Source of the DNA: a virus
DNA length: 35,890 bases
Direction: 5' to 3' (one strand)
Virus record (IMG/VR): IMGVR_UViG_3300007734_000920
Location: 1-35,890 of that record
Below are positions 7,618 through 16,454 of the stretch, in pieces. The number at the start of each line of letters is the position of its first letter. The first letter of the stretch is position 1. The notes beneath the pieces were generated by a model, which ran no database searches, was not told the origin of the DNA, and was given only the letters and a program-made list of their open reading frames with translations. The position numbers were made by a program, and so were the translations under genes.

Positions 7618-10600
7618 TTACACAAACTCCGTGCTGACTGCTGTGAGATAAACGTTGCCAGTGTTGCCTCGATTGCGAATGGCTGACACTGACACCAGGG
7701 TCACTGCATTGGCAGTGGCTCCCACCACACTGCTGCCACTGGAGTATTTGATCTGTGTGTTGGCAGTGCTGGGCAAGGTCACAGTGTAAGGTGTGGCACC
7801 CTGTTGAATGATTAGAGTCACTGTGTCGCTTTGCAGATCATAGTTGGTGCCGTCGCTGATGCCGGTCATGAAGTTTTGATAGTCGCCAATGGTCACATTG
7901 GCAGTGGGTGCAATCATCTGCACCTGTGCATTGGTCTTGTCAATGTTCACAGTGCCTGATGTGGCAGTTGAATATTCAAACTCGTTGTAACTGCGTAAAC
8001 TGCCCAGCTGTGCCTGTGCCACTGGATCATCGTTGCGCAGGAAATAATAGTTGGCTGCAGCTCGTGCTGAGTTGTTGATCCTGGTGCCTGTGGTGGTCAG
8101 TGTGTTGGCATTGCCATGATAAAATGCATAAATGTTGCCAGTGGGTGTGGTGGCTGCATTGATCGTGCTGTTGAATCCCACATAATTGTTCCATGTACCA
8201 TTGACGTTGTTTAGAGCTATTTCAGCCTGCACACCATAACCCAGTGTCAGCGTGCTGTTGTCATCCACCAGGATTTTGGGCGACAGGCCACAGCCAGCTC
8301 CCACTGTGGTATTGCCAGCACCAATGCTGTTGCCACCTACCACAAGGAACGTCACAATGGGCGTGACTTGATTCACTGCTCGGGATGCACTGTTGACCGG
8401 TCCGGCCATGGTGTTGGCAGCAGACCCGCCGGCCACAGTGTGTGTCACAACTATGCCGCGGTTTTGCCATGAAGTGTTGTTCACATTGCCAGTCAGGCTG
8501 GTGATCAGGTCAACTGCCACTTCACTGCCGCGTGTGGTGGTGTTGGCATGGTATATGGTGTCGCTGACCAACACTCTACGCCAGTTGAGATTGTCATAAT
8601 CAAATGAGTTGGCCACATTGCCAGCGCCTATGGCAATGCGACCGCGACTGAGATTGGCCAGTCCGGTCAAGCCGTCTGGACTCAATATCATGTCTGTGGC
8701 TATGTTGCGACCGGCAATCACAATGTTGCCCACAGTGCCCACATTGGCAGTGCCAGCCACAGTTTGTTGTGTGCTGGTGATCAAGCCAGTGGCCACCACA
8801 TTGGCTGCAGTGGTATTGCCAGTCACACTGGTACTGGCAGCAGTCACAGCTCCGGTCACAGCCAGGGATGTGAGTGTGCCCACTGATGTGATATTGGCCT
8901 GTGCGTTTTGAGTCACATACTGAGCAAGACCCACAGTGCCGGTAACATTGGCTCCGGCCACTGAGTTGGCCAAGTCAGCCACATTGGCATGCAAAGCATT
9001 GGTTGTGTTGCCTGTGATGTTGCCGGTCACATTGCCAAAGAAATTGGCAGCTGTGACATTGCCAGTCACTGTGAGTGCTGTGAGCGTGCCTACTGAAGTG
9101 ATGTTGGCCTGTGCTGCATCGGTAACAGTGTTGGCTGTGGCAGCAGAACCTGCACTGGTAGCAAAGGTGGCATTGGCCACTGTGCCGGTCACATTGGCAC
9201 CGGCCACTGAGTTGGCCAGGTCAGCCACATTGGCATGCAAGGCATTGGTCACATTGCCGGAGATGTTGCCGGTCACTGATCCAAAGAAATTGGCAGCTGT
9301 GATGTTGCCAGAAGTTGAAATTGGGTTGTTGGCAAATGCTGCCAGGTTGGCAGCCACATTGGCATTGCCATATGTTGCTGGTAATCCAGTCAGTTGTGAT
9401 CCATTGCCCAGAATGTATGAGCCTGTGATATTGCCTGTTGCACTCACAGCACCACTGGTGTTCACAGCAGTTAGAATGCCCACACTGGTGATGTTTGGTT
9501 GTGCGTTTGTGGTCACAGTGCCTGCTATGGCAGCAAACTGTACATTTGACAGCTGTGATCCATCACCAATGAAATATCCAGACGTGGTTTGCACATTGCC
9601 CACAGCAGTGATAATTCCTGCTGTGACCAAGTTGCCACCGGTGATGGTTCCCACTGCGGTGACCGCAGCACTGGCCACCAGGTTTGCTCCAGAAACATTG
9701 GCTGTGGCCACAATATTGCCAGTTGAACTTACCAAGGCACCATTCACCTGACCAGCAGTGTTTATGTTGGCGCCAGTGACATTGCCTGTGACAGCCAAGG
9801 CATTTGAACTTTTGTTGAATGTAAAGCCTGCAGACGCACCAAATATGTTGCCAGTGGTGTTGAACTGCACTTGTGTGTTGGCACCTGCGGCCAGCACGTT
9901 GCCTGCAACATTGCCAAAGAAATTGGCAGCTGTGACATTGCCAGAAGCACTGATGTTGCCAATGGTCTGATTGCTGTTGGGAGCAAGAATATTACCGTTG
10001 CCAGCCCAACTGGACACCATTACCAGGCCGCCATATACTCGGACATAGGGTGGCTGCCCACTGGTGGTGTTGCCAGAAGGTCCCAGACTGATTTCTCCGT
10101 TTAACGCTCCAGTGGTCCGGTCATTGATTGTGATATAAGCATCAGCCTGAGCAATGCCATTATAAGCACTCAAGGACAGGGGATTTCCAGTGCCACCGTT
10201 GCTGTTGCCTCTACTGGATATCAGTCCAGAATTAACCATTAAGGCTGTGGTTGCTCCAACAATTTCCACACTCCCGTTGCCAACAATGTTAGAAGTTGCA
10301 TTGCCTGATGGAGTTATTTTTAAGTTTACGCTGGCGTTGCCAGTTCCTGCCAGGGTTGTGGTTGTGACATTGCCAGCGGTGATATTGCCACTGGTGCTGA
10401 TGGGATTGTTGGCAAACGCTGCCAGATTGGCTGCCACATTGGCATTGCCATATGTGCCTGCCACGTTGGTCAGACCGGACCCATTGCCAGTGAACACATT
10501 GCCTGTGATATTGCCGCTGGTGCTGATGGGATTGTTGGCAAACGCTGCCAGGTTGGCTGCCACATTGGCATTGCCATATCCGCCCACAATGTTGCCAGCA

Positions 10601-11454
10601 GGAATGTTGGTCAGTCCAGCAGCATTGCCAAAAAACACCTGGCCGGTGATATTGCCAGCAGCACTGATTGCTTGACCAACTGACACACTGTCTGACACAA
10701 TTAAATTGGCTTTGCCATACACAGGATCAGCACCTTGTGCAGCGCGACTCACATACACGTTGCCACTCAGGTTGATATTGCCAGTTGCGCCGTATCCACC
10801 AACATTGCTGCTATACACATCAACGTTGCCAGTCATTGGAGCATATGCAGTGGTATATTTTCCTATGATAATGCCAGGTGCACCATCGCCAGTGGTAGTC
10901 AGTTGCAGTGCTTCTTTGGCCACAGCACGAATTGGTGCATTAGAAGTATAAACGCCATTGGGATCGCCAACTGTCACTTCATAACCAGCCTGCAGGTGAA
11001 TAGACCCTTGACTGGTAATCTTAAAATCGCCAAGGTTTTGATTACCGGTTATGGTGTTGGCAGAGATTTCAATGCCAGCAGTGGGAAACACACTGTTGCC
11101 TGTGACTTTTAATATGCTGGTAGACTTGTCGAATGTTAAATTTGCACTGGCATCCAGCACATTGCCTGTGTTGAATTGCACCTGTGTGTTTGAGCCTGCA
11201 GCAGTGACATTGCCCACAATGTTGCTGGCAGTTATATTGGTCAGTTGTGATCCATCACCAATAAAGTAGGCTGCTGTGACATTGCCAGTGGTTGAGATGT
11301 TGCCAGTGGCTGTGATGTTGCCCACTGTGTTGCCGCCATCTGTGCCCACTGCCAGCAGACTGACCACATTGGCATTGCCGTAGGCTCCTTGTGGCACTAC
11401 TGATCCAGCACCAGAATACAGTGTGGTTAAATTTCTACTTGATGTTGATGACAT
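7618..11454 (-). CDS. Long repetitive tail fibre
   Basis: A protein of 1278 residues, made largely of repeats with Gly-Asn-Ile/Val-Thr turns. Recurrent pieces include GDGSQLTN, TAANFFG, AAGSNTQVQFNTGN, QANITSVGTLT and a 25-residue block starting YGNANVAANLAAF that occurs three times. Such Gly-Asn/Thr beta-repeat arrays are typical of trimeric phage fibre shafts. The last 450 residues are less repetitive and contain a region around QMIAPTANVTIGDYQNFMTG that may be a head domain. No intramolecular chaperone motif (such as a terminal S74 peptidase) was seen. The start has AAGGA 9 nt upstream. It is the longest gene fully contained in the window. Confidence 0.85.
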   Translation of the reverse strand: MSSTSSRNLTTLYSGAGSVVPQGAYGNANVVSLLAVGTDGGNTVGNITATGNISTTGNVTAAYFIGDGSQLTNITASNIVGNVTAAGSNTQVQFNTGNVLDASANLTFDKSTSILKVTGNSVFPTAGIEISANTITGNQNLGDFKITSQGSIHLQAGYEVTVGDPNGVYTSNAPIRAVAKEALQLTTTGDGAPGIIIGKYTTAYAPMTGNVDVYSSNVGGYGATGNINLSGNVYVSRAAQGADPVYGKANLIVSDSVSVGQAISAAGNITGQVFFGNAAGLTNIPAGNIVGGYGNANVAANLAAFANNPISTSGNITGNVFTGNGSGLTNVAGTYGNANVAANLAAFANNPISTSGNITAGNVTTTTLAGTGNASVNLKITPSGNATSNIVGNGSVEIVGATTALMVNSGLISSRGNSNGGTGNPLSLSAYNGIAQADAYITINDRTTGALNGEISLGPSGNTTSGQPPYVRVYGGLVMVSSWAGNGNILAPNSNQTIGNISASGNVTAANFFGNVAGNVLAAGANTQVQFNTTGNIFGASAGFTFNKSSNALAVTGNVTGANINTAGQVNGALVSSTGNIVATANVSGANLVASAAVTAVGTITGGNLVTAGIITAVGNVQTTSGYFIGDGSQLSNVQFAAIAGTVTTNAQPNITSVGILTAVNTSGAVSATGNITGSYILGNGSQLTGLPATYGNANVAANLAAFANNPISTSGNITAANFFGSVTGNISGNVTNALHANVADLANSVAGANVTGTVANATFATSAGSAATANTVTDAAQANITSVGTLTALTVTGNVTAANFFGNVTGNITGNTTNALHANVADLANSVAGANVTGTVGLAQYVTQNAQANITSVGTLTSLAVTGAVTAASTSVTGNTTAANVVATGLITSTQQTVAGTANVGTVGNIVIAGRNIATDMILSPDGLTGLANLSRGRIAIGAGNVANSFDYDNLNWRRVLVSDTIYHANTTTRGSEVAVDLITSLTGNVNNTSWQNRGIVVTHTVAGGSAANTMAGPVNSASRAVNQVTPIVTFLVVGGNSIGAGNTTVGAGCGLSPKILVDDNSTLTLGYGVQAEIALNNVNGTWNNYVGFNSTINAATTPTGNIYAFYHGNANTLTTTGTRINNSARAAANYYFLRNDDPVAQAQLGSLRSYNEFEYSTATSGTVNIDKTNAQVQMIAPTANVTIGDYQNFMTGISDGTNYDLQSDTVTLIIQQGATPYTVTLPSTANTQIKYSSGSSVVGATANAVTLVSVSAIRNRGNTGNVYLTAVSTEFV
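8932..9246 (-). repeat. Direct repeat within fibre gene, two copies of a 69-bp block
   Basis: The blocks at about 8932-9000 and 9178-9246 are nearly identical and encode the same 23-residue segment starting NALHANVADLANSVAGA. The surrounding QANITSVGTLT segments repeat too, so the unit of duplication may be about 246 bp. Confidence 0.8.
9301..10579 (-). repeat. Dispersed direct repeat in fibre gene, three copies of about 73 bp
   Basis: Copies at 9301-9373, 10381-10453 and 10507-10579 share the core attgttggcaaacgctgcca and end in ggcattgccatat. They encode the shaft block starting YGNANVAANLAAF and ending NPISTSGNIT. The two right-hand copies are closest to each other and only 126 bp apart, which favours a recent duplication. 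Confidence 0.85.
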
Positions 11455-11466
11455 TATTCGCTGTCC

Positions 11467-12447
11467 TTACTTGATGTTGTACTGGCGATACTGACGTGGT
11501 TGCCACACACTGGTAAAGCGTGTGTGTCCGCCAGACCACTTGCCTTTGTTGTTTTGATCGGTCACCTGATTCCAGGCGCCATTGAATTTGGCCAGAAAGA
11601 TGGCAGCGTCTTCTGCATTGTGACGTTTCTGATAGTACTCTGCCAGAGTGGCATACACATAGCCTTCTGGCCAGGTTTGCAACACAGCATTTGACTGCAC
11701 TGTTTGATCAGCAAGGTATAAATTGGTTATGGTGCCAGCTACAGGTGTTGTGCCACCTGTGGCTGTGAATGTGATACTGGTGTTGCTGACCACTGTGAGC
11801 ACTGTGTAAACACCACCGCCGCCCAGACTTCCTGTGCCGTTGGTGGCAGTGATGATATCAGCAGGGGACAGGCCTGTGGTGGTGCTCATGCCTGTGATTG
11901 TGGCTTGCCAGGGACTGGTTGCACCCACAATTGATCCCACTGTGCCTGTGGTAGAGATCAACTGATCATTCACAGGAGCAAACAACAAGGGCCAGGCCTT
12001 GTAGTAGTACAAGTTGATTTCGGCACCCTCACCAACCCAGGGCAAGAAGTGATACTTGTCTGCCACTTCTGAGAATTTGCCGCGAATCACCGCAGGCACG
12101 TTGACCGGACTGAGATACAACTGTGCAATCATGCCTTGTGTGATGATGTCTCTGTCGCCAATGCGATCATACACAATCCACGGGCCTGTTTGGCTGGGAG
12201 TGGAACCAGATTGGTTGAAGAACAAAATGGGTTTGTTCATGTCTTCGGGAATGGGCACATAACCATCGGCATCGGCAATGCCAATGTTTTCCACAGCATA
12301 AGGATCAGATCGCAGGGCTGGCAGTTCAATGTTTCTCATGGCCAATTCAGCCAGGAAGATACACTGCTTGACTTCAGTGTCATTGGTTGACCCAGTGAAA
12401 TCTTTAATATAGTCGACGAGATCATCGCCTGTGGGAATTACAAACAT
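11467..12447 (-). CDS. Head-to-tail adaptor protein with an inserted beta domain
   Basis: A protein of 326 residues. The N-terminus (DDLVDYIKDFTGSTNDTEVKQC) and the C-terminal helical part (TWPEGYVYATLAEYYQKRHN, then AAIFLAKFNGAWNQV) form the pattern of podovirus connector adaptors that bind under the portal. Between them, residues 165-245 form a Thr/Gly-rich beta module that looks like an insertion. The start codon lies inside the 3' end of the homing endonuclease gene, whose last codons carry the AGAGGA Shine-Dalgarno used here. It precedes the long fibre gene by 12 bp. Confidence 0.75.
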   Translation of the reverse strand: MFVIPTGDDLVDYIKDFTGSTNDTEVKQCIFLAELAMRNIELPALRSDPYAVENIGIADADGYVPIPEDMNKPILFFNQSGSTPSQTGPWIVYDRIGDRDIITQGMIAQLYLSPVNVPAVIRGKFSEVADKYHFLPWVGEGAEINLYYYKAWPLLFAPVNDQLISTTGTVGSIVGATSPWQATITGMSTTTGLSPADIITATNGTGSLGGGGVYTVLTVVSNTSITFTATGGTTPVAGTITNLYLADQTVQSNAVLQTWPEGYVYATLAEYYQKRHNAEDAAIFLAKFNGAWNQVTDQNNKGKWSGGHTRFTSVWQPRQYRQYNIK

Positions 12448-12959
12448 AATATTTGTTCCTCTTTAAGTTTTTTATTAGCCCACCATAGACTGCGGGCTTC
12501 TGCCTGTTTTTGTTTTGTTTCTGCTGATCGTTTTAAGCCCCAGTTTGGATTTTTCTCACCACGATTGACCTCACTTAAATGTTGACGTTGTTCTTTTGAC
12601 AATGTTTGCAATTTAAGTTTAGATCTGATCTTCTCAACAGTTTCTTTAGAACGAGGAGGCATCTTCTTTCCAGCAGTAGTAAATTTGCCATCACCATTGT
12701 GCAAGTTGTATGATCGAGACTCATTTCTAGCATCAGTTGTGTATAAAATATCCGCTTCTAATGATCTTATTTCACCTGGAGATCCAGTGGCCACAATTGT
12801 TTTTTGCCACTCTCCTGGATTGGCTTCTATTAGAGGCTTAACATAACGGCTTGAGCAAATATACTTTTCGTCTGGATGACAACCTTTTCTTGTTCTACTA
12901 CCAACATACCATTTTAAGGTTGGCAAGTGGGTCCATTTATACACATAGGGTTGATGCAT
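12438..12959 (-). mobile_element. Free-standing GIY-YIG homing endonuclease gene with NUMOD3 tail
   Basis: An ORF of 173 residues. The N-terminus has YVYKW (5-9) and KWYVGSR (16-22), the GIY and YIG elements, R38, the likely catalytic Glu in SLEAD (E68), and SYNLHNG near 84-90. Residues 103-155 carry a NUMOD3-type DNA-binding repeat (EKNPNWGLKRSAETKQKQ). The base composition is visibly richer in A/T than the neighbours. It is inserted exactly between two head-tail genes: its ATG overlaps the upstream stop (TAATG), and its last 10 bases overlap the adaptor start. Such enzymes cut alleles lacking them and spread into that site. The element is intact, and its insertion keeps the flanking genes in use. 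Confidence 0.85.
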
Positions 12960-13558
12960 TATTGTGATCCTCCGGTGAAGAACCTGGTTCTATCTCCACC
13001 CAATCTATTTGGCAATGCTGGTCTAATTGGCAGTGGTAACTTTCCGCCTGGATAACAAATATACTGCGGGAAGTATTGTTCTACAATCTGGTAGAACTGT
13101 GCTTTTAAATTTCTATCGTGTTTGATAGCAGCCCAGGGCATTCCTCCGAACCACTGATCTGAAATGCGAATACTCACAACATTGGGCAGGTCCATCCATT
13201 TGTAGGTCAGTCGGCCGTCATCTCCAATGGGTGCCAGGGGGTCCGGATGACCTGATTCGGCAGCAGCACGATACAATCTGCAGCGTTCAGCAACTGCATC
13301 TGAATTCAGCTGTTCTCTCCGGATGTAGAACCGGCCATCTTCACGACCTGTGGTGGTTCGAATGTTTTTACTGCCACTCATGCTGGTGCGAGACCAGTTG
13401 CCTTTCATGGCATTGTATAGTTTATCGTTTTTCAGCAGGCTATCAGCCACGCCGTTGTGAGCAGTTACTACACCACCATGATCTTGTCGCCAATAATCAT
13501 GGTTTTTTTCAGGGTCTTGGTCACTAAGATATTGGGGTTTGTTAAGATCATCACTCAT
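12959..13558 (-). CDS. Unknown protein of the head-completion cluster
   Basis: A protein of 199 residues, hydrophilic, with no membrane segment. It has a conserved-looking core KWMDLPNVVSIRISDQWFGG (about 120-140) followed by MPWAAIKHDRNLKAQFYQIV and a Pro-rich C-terminus. It follows the capsid gene and its terminator and precedes the adaptor, so it is probably a head-completion or connector component. There is no Shine-Dalgarno before the ATG: the CTAAATA motif ends 5 nt upstream, which suggests a leaderless transcript or a second promoter further up. The function is not known to me. Confidence 0.75.
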   Translation of the reverse strand: MSDDLNKPQYLSDQDPEKNHDYWRQDHGGVVTAHNGVADSLLKNDKLYNAMKGNWSRTSMSGSKNIRTTTGREDGRFYIRREQLNSDAVAERCRLYRAAAESGHPDPLAPIGDDGRLTYKWMDLPNVVSIRISDQWFGGMPWAAIKHDRNLKAQFYQIVEQYFPQYICYPGGKLPLPIRPALPNRLGGDRTRFFTGGSQ

Positions 13559-13563
13559 GCCAG

Positions 13564-13570
13564 TATTTAG
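13564..13570 (-). promoter_or_regulatory. CTAAATA late-promoter-like motif before the head-completion/tail operon
   Basis: The minus strand reads CACTAAATACTGGCATG. The motif lies between the capsid terminator and the next gene, so it can restart transcription of the tail operon. It is only 5 nt from the ATG, unlike the 21-22 nt of four other copies. Confidence 0.55.
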
Positions 13571-13600
13571 TGTGCCCCGTAATATCCAGTTGCAGTCAAC

Positions 13601-13624
13601 ACAAAAGGGCCGAAGCCCTTTTGT
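13601..13624 (-). terminator. Strong intrinsic terminator after the capsid gene
   Basis: On the minus strand ACAAAAGGGC and GCCCTTTTGT form a 10-bp perfect stem closed by a TTCG tetraloop, the stable UUCG type, with the T-run within and after the right arm. It starts 31 nt downstream of the capsid stop. A second 6-bp hairpin (ACAGCC/GGCTGT, 13636-13651) lies between. The pair would end or protect the abundant capsid mRNA. The stem also reads on the plus strand with a CGAA loop. Confidence 0.85.
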
Positions 13625-13654
13625 TGGTTATTGCAACAGCCCAGAGGCTGTGGT

Positions 13655-14824
13655 TTAATAACTGTCGCCGGCACCAGTGTTGATGCGTTGCACAAATGCA
13701 GCTGGTCGTGCACCTGACACAGCAGCACCAGTAGAAGTGATGTTGTGTAACACACCCACACCTGCTGGATTGCGCACAATCAGTGTGCCTTCCATCAAGA
13801 ATTGATCCAGGCTGGCATCTGCGTTTGAGAACACTTCATTGTTGGGTCCAAGGTCTCGTAAACTACCCCATTGTACCACATCCTCATTCAAGAAGTAGAT
13901 CTGATCGCTCACACCTGACTGATCCATGATCCAGGAATCATAGATTTCGTAAGTGTAATTGAAGTCGCCTTCATAAGTTTGGATTGTGTCACCACGCTCA
14001 ACGTTGCGTCTGTTGATTGACGTGTTTGAATTCACAATGTTGTCAGAGATCATGGTACGCAGGCTGGTTGGAACAACCATGGTACGGATCTTGGCATTGT
14101 AACGCTGTTCAGCAGTGGTAACCAGTTGCTTGTACAACACAGGCTGGAACAATTGGTTGGTAAATGTTCCTGAATAGAACTCACTGCCATTGGCACTGAT
14201 GTTCAAGTTGCCCACGTTGGCACTGGTTGTGTCAGCACTGGCACTTGTGGTGTTCGTGGTGATGTTGGCCGCTGAGCCTGACGTTGGATTGAACGAATGA
14301 GTGCCTGCAAAGGCATTCAAACTGCCCATACGACGACCTTCTGTGAGGTCAGTGGCAGGGCTGATGGCAGTGCCTGACTGTCCAGAGTATTGTGTGCCGA
14401 TTTGATCCCCGCGAACCAATTGCATCTCCACGTCAAACATCATTTCAATCAGTTGTTTTACTTCTTGATATGCCTGTGGATCTCCACCTGATTGCATCAC
14501 TGCACGAGCTGTGCCGGAAGCAGCAATTGTGGTCTGGAAGATCTGAGTGTAGTTGCCCAGGTTGTAACGAGCATTGCTTTCAGCATTGCTTGTGCTGACT
14601 GCGGCACCTTCTTGCACTGCTTGAGCTGCTGGCAGGCGATAGATGTCGTCTGTCCACAGTGGCAATGTGCTGTTGACCTTGCGCTTTTTGCTCATGCACA
14701 TGTTCAACACAGGGGTGTCGTCTTTCACTCTATTGCTCACGTCCAGATCCAGGTCCTTGACCACGATGTCTGTGGCGAAAGCTGTGGTACCGTTACCAAT
14801 TTGACTTGTTGTAATTTCTGCCAT
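13655..14824 (-). CDS. Major capsid protein, SU10-like (DUF5309 type)
   Basis: A protein of 389 residues, the usual size. It shows VQEGAAVSTSNAESNARYNL and NYTQIFQTTIAASGTARAV (about 70-110), then an acidic helix EVKQLIEMMFDVEMQLVRGD and GRRMGSLNAF, the order seen in SU10-type HK97-fold capsids. A T/S/N-rich loop at about 180-215 may be a surface-exposed insertion. The Shine-Dalgarno AAGGAG lies 7 nt before the ATG, the strongest in the head cluster. Upstream is the scaffold and downstream a strong terminator, consistent with high expression. Confidence 0.85.
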   Translation of the reverse strand: MAEITTSQIGNGTTAFATDIVVKDLDLDVSNRVKDDTPVLNMCMSKKRKVNSTLPLWTDDIYRLPAAQAVQEGAAVSTSNAESNARYNLGNYTQIFQTTIAASGTARAVMQSGGDPQAYQEVKQLIEMMFDVEMQLVRGDQIGTQYSGQSGTAISPATDLTEGRRMGSLNAFAGTHSFNPTSGSAANITTNTTSASADTTSANVGNLNISANGSEFYSGTFTNQLFQPVLYKQLVTTAEQRYNAKIRTMVVPTSLRTMISDNIVNSNTSINRRNVERGDTIQTYEGDFNYTYEIYDSWIMDQSGVSDQIYFLNEDVVQWGSLRDLGPNNEVFSNADASLDQFLMEGTLIVRNPAGVGVLHNITSTGAAVSGARPAAFVQRINTGAGDSY

Positions 14825-14848
14825 GTTATTCTCCTTGAATGTTGGCTA

Positions 14849-16021
14849 TTATCTTGCACCTCTTGAACTGCGTATTTGTTGTAGACGCTGTGTCAAGAGA
14901 TTATCACCGGCGTTGCGATCGCCGGCCTTGGCTTGTTCACGAAGTTTGTTTATGCCATCTGATTGTTCTCGAGTGGTTGAACTGCCTCGGCGTTGGGTCA
15001 ACGCAGCAAAACTGCTGCCTGCTGACTTTGTGCTGGGTCGGGACCGATATTTCAATCCATCTCTAACCAGGCCTAACAAATTCTCATCACTTGCGATCAG
15101 GTCAATATTGGCAACTCCAGGAATAATTTCGCCATGTGCTTGGGGCCAAACTCGGACCACTTTGTCACGTAGTTCTTTGTAGACAAATTCATTTCTCAAT
15201 TCTTTGTCTTGAAATCCCTTGCGTGCTGTGTCCAGTCTCAGGTTCACTTGATCTTTACGAATCTGTCTGAATGAATCCACAGCTGGTTTCAGTTGACCTA
15301 TCACTGCCTGCTGCTGCTGAATGTATCGTTCATTCTGCTGCATGCCTGCATGGATTCTGGCCACTTGGCCTGGATCCTGTGTCTGTCTCAACTGTTGTTG
15401 AAACGTGGTCTGATACCCCTGTGTCTTGACGATCTCATCGTAAGCACCTCGCAAACGCGGCTCTACCGTAAACTCCATGGCCAGTGTTAGTCCTTCCTGT
15501 TGCGCTCGTTGTGTGTTGATGTATTCATCAAACTCACTACGCTCAACCTTCAACTGGCGTGCTTCTTCGTGTATTGCTCCACCTTGACCCAATATGGCTG
15601 CGGCTTTCTTGGCATCGACTATGATTTCTTTTCCATTGCGCATGAACCGAAACTTGGCGTTGGGGTTGGTGTCTGCAAATTCAATAAAATCTATCAGTTC
15701 GTCTGCGTCTGAATTCTTACTATCTTGGCTTACAGGAGTGTCCTGGGCGTTTGTTTCTGAATTGTCGCTGTCACTATCGGTATCGCCGGTATCGGCAACT
15801 TCGGCCGGAACATTCTGAGTGTCCAGGTCCACAGGCTCGGAATTGGTGTTGGCCGTTTCTATTCCTGTTGCAGTCTGCTCGGTATCACGCAGTTGATTAC
15901 GCTGTGTATGCTCTCGCATGGCGGTCATCTTTTGTGCTATTGAGTCCAGGCTTGGGACTGCAGGGCTGTCAGTGGCCGTAGTCTGGACTGGGTCCGGACT
16001 GTTAGGCGTGATCATGGTCAT
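14849..16021 (-). CDS. Scaffolding protein (putative)
   Basis: A protein of 390 residues located between portal and capsid, the usual place for a scaffold. Residues 40-115 are strongly acidic and disordered, rich in Asp, Glu, Ser, Thr and Asn. From about 150 on the protein is helical and Gln-rich (for example NTQRAQQEGLTLAMEF, QQNERYIQQQQAVIG) and ends in a basic tail (LLTQRLQQIRSSRGAR) that could bind the capsid. This acidic front, coiled middle, basic end layout matches podovirus scaffolds. The assignment is by position and composition. Confidence 0.75.
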   Translation of the reverse strand: MTMITPNSPDPVQTTATDSPAVPSLDSIAQKMTAMREHTQRNQLRDTEQTATGIETANTNSEPVDLDTQNVPAEVADTGDTDSDSDNSETNAQDTPVSQDSKNSDADELIDFIEFADTNPNAKFRFMRNGKEIIVDAKKAAAILGQGGAIHEEARQLKVERSEFDEYINTQRAQQEGLTLAMEFTVEPRLRGAYDEIVKTQGYQTTFQQQLRQTQDPGQVARIHAGMQQNERYIQQQQAVIGQLKPAVDSFRQIRKDQVNLRLDTARKGFQDKELRNEFVYKELRDKVVRVWPQAHGEIIPGVANIDLIASDENLLGLVRDGLKYRSRPSTKSAGSSFAALTQRRGSSTTREQSDGINKLREQAKAGDRNAGDNLLTQRLQQIRSSRGAR

Positions 16022-16071
16022 TGTATCTATCCTTAAATTACGGGCACCTGAGTGTTACCGTTTTGTAAAGA

Positions 16072-16078
16072 TATTTAG
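16072..16078 (-). promoter_or_regulatory. CTAAATA late-promoter-like motif before scaffold/capsid
   Basis: The minus strand reads GGACTAAATATC in the 79-bp gap between the small gene ending at 16101 and the scaffold ATG at 16021. The gap to the ATG is 50 nt and contains an AAGGA Shine-Dalgarno. Confidence 0.6.
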
Positions 16079-16100
16079 TCCGGGTCACAAAAACTTGTGC

Positions 16101-16448
16101 TTATTGATTTTGTTTTGGAGCAGCTTCCCATTCCAGCACTCGGTTTCTCATGCTCACTGCTCGTTTTAGATTGCCAATAAATGCATCCATGGCACACAGT
16201 TGATTGACCAGGGCTATTTTTGCACTGTTGTCATCTGGTGAATGCCCAGCAATGGCTGTGACACTGTCTGTGAGATCAAATTTGAAATGGTGCACAAACA
16301 GCGCCAGTTCTCGATTCTTCAACAGTGCTTCAGCATCACTGCCATATTTCTTCACTTGATCTCTTTGTGCTGGTGTGAACTTTTTGTAATTGTTTAGATC
16401 CACAGTCATGCGACTGTTGAATGCTGTGACTGTGGTGTCTTCTATCAT
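16101..16448 (-). CDS. Small helical protein between portal and scaffold, unknown
   Basis: A protein of 115 residues with predicted helices (PAQRDQVKKYGSDAEALLKN, KIALVNQLCAMDAFIGNL), no membrane segment and no cysteine-rich motif. It starts six bases after the portal stop with no clear Shine-Dalgarno, so it is probably translated by coupling. Its place suggests a head-assembly factor. It ends just upstream of the CTAAATA motif that likely drives the scaffold gene, so it belongs to the portal transcript. Confidence 0.7.
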   Translation of the reverse strand: MIEDTTVTAFNSRMTVDLNNYKKFTPAQRDQVKKYGSDAEALLKNRELALFVHHFKFDLTDSVTAIAGHSPDDNSAKIALVNQLCAMDAFIGNLKRAVSMRNRVLEWEAAPKQNQ

Positions 16449-16454
16449 TGCCGA

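Noticed and set aside
8936-9751. Plus-strand Val/Ala/Pro-rich frame of 271 residues
   Set aside because: It is antisense to the Gly-Asn-Thr repeats of the tail fibre and has no start context.
7618-11454. Diversity-generating retroelement acting on the fibre
   Set aside because: No reverse transcriptase gene and no template/variable repeat pair with adenine-specific changes were seen.
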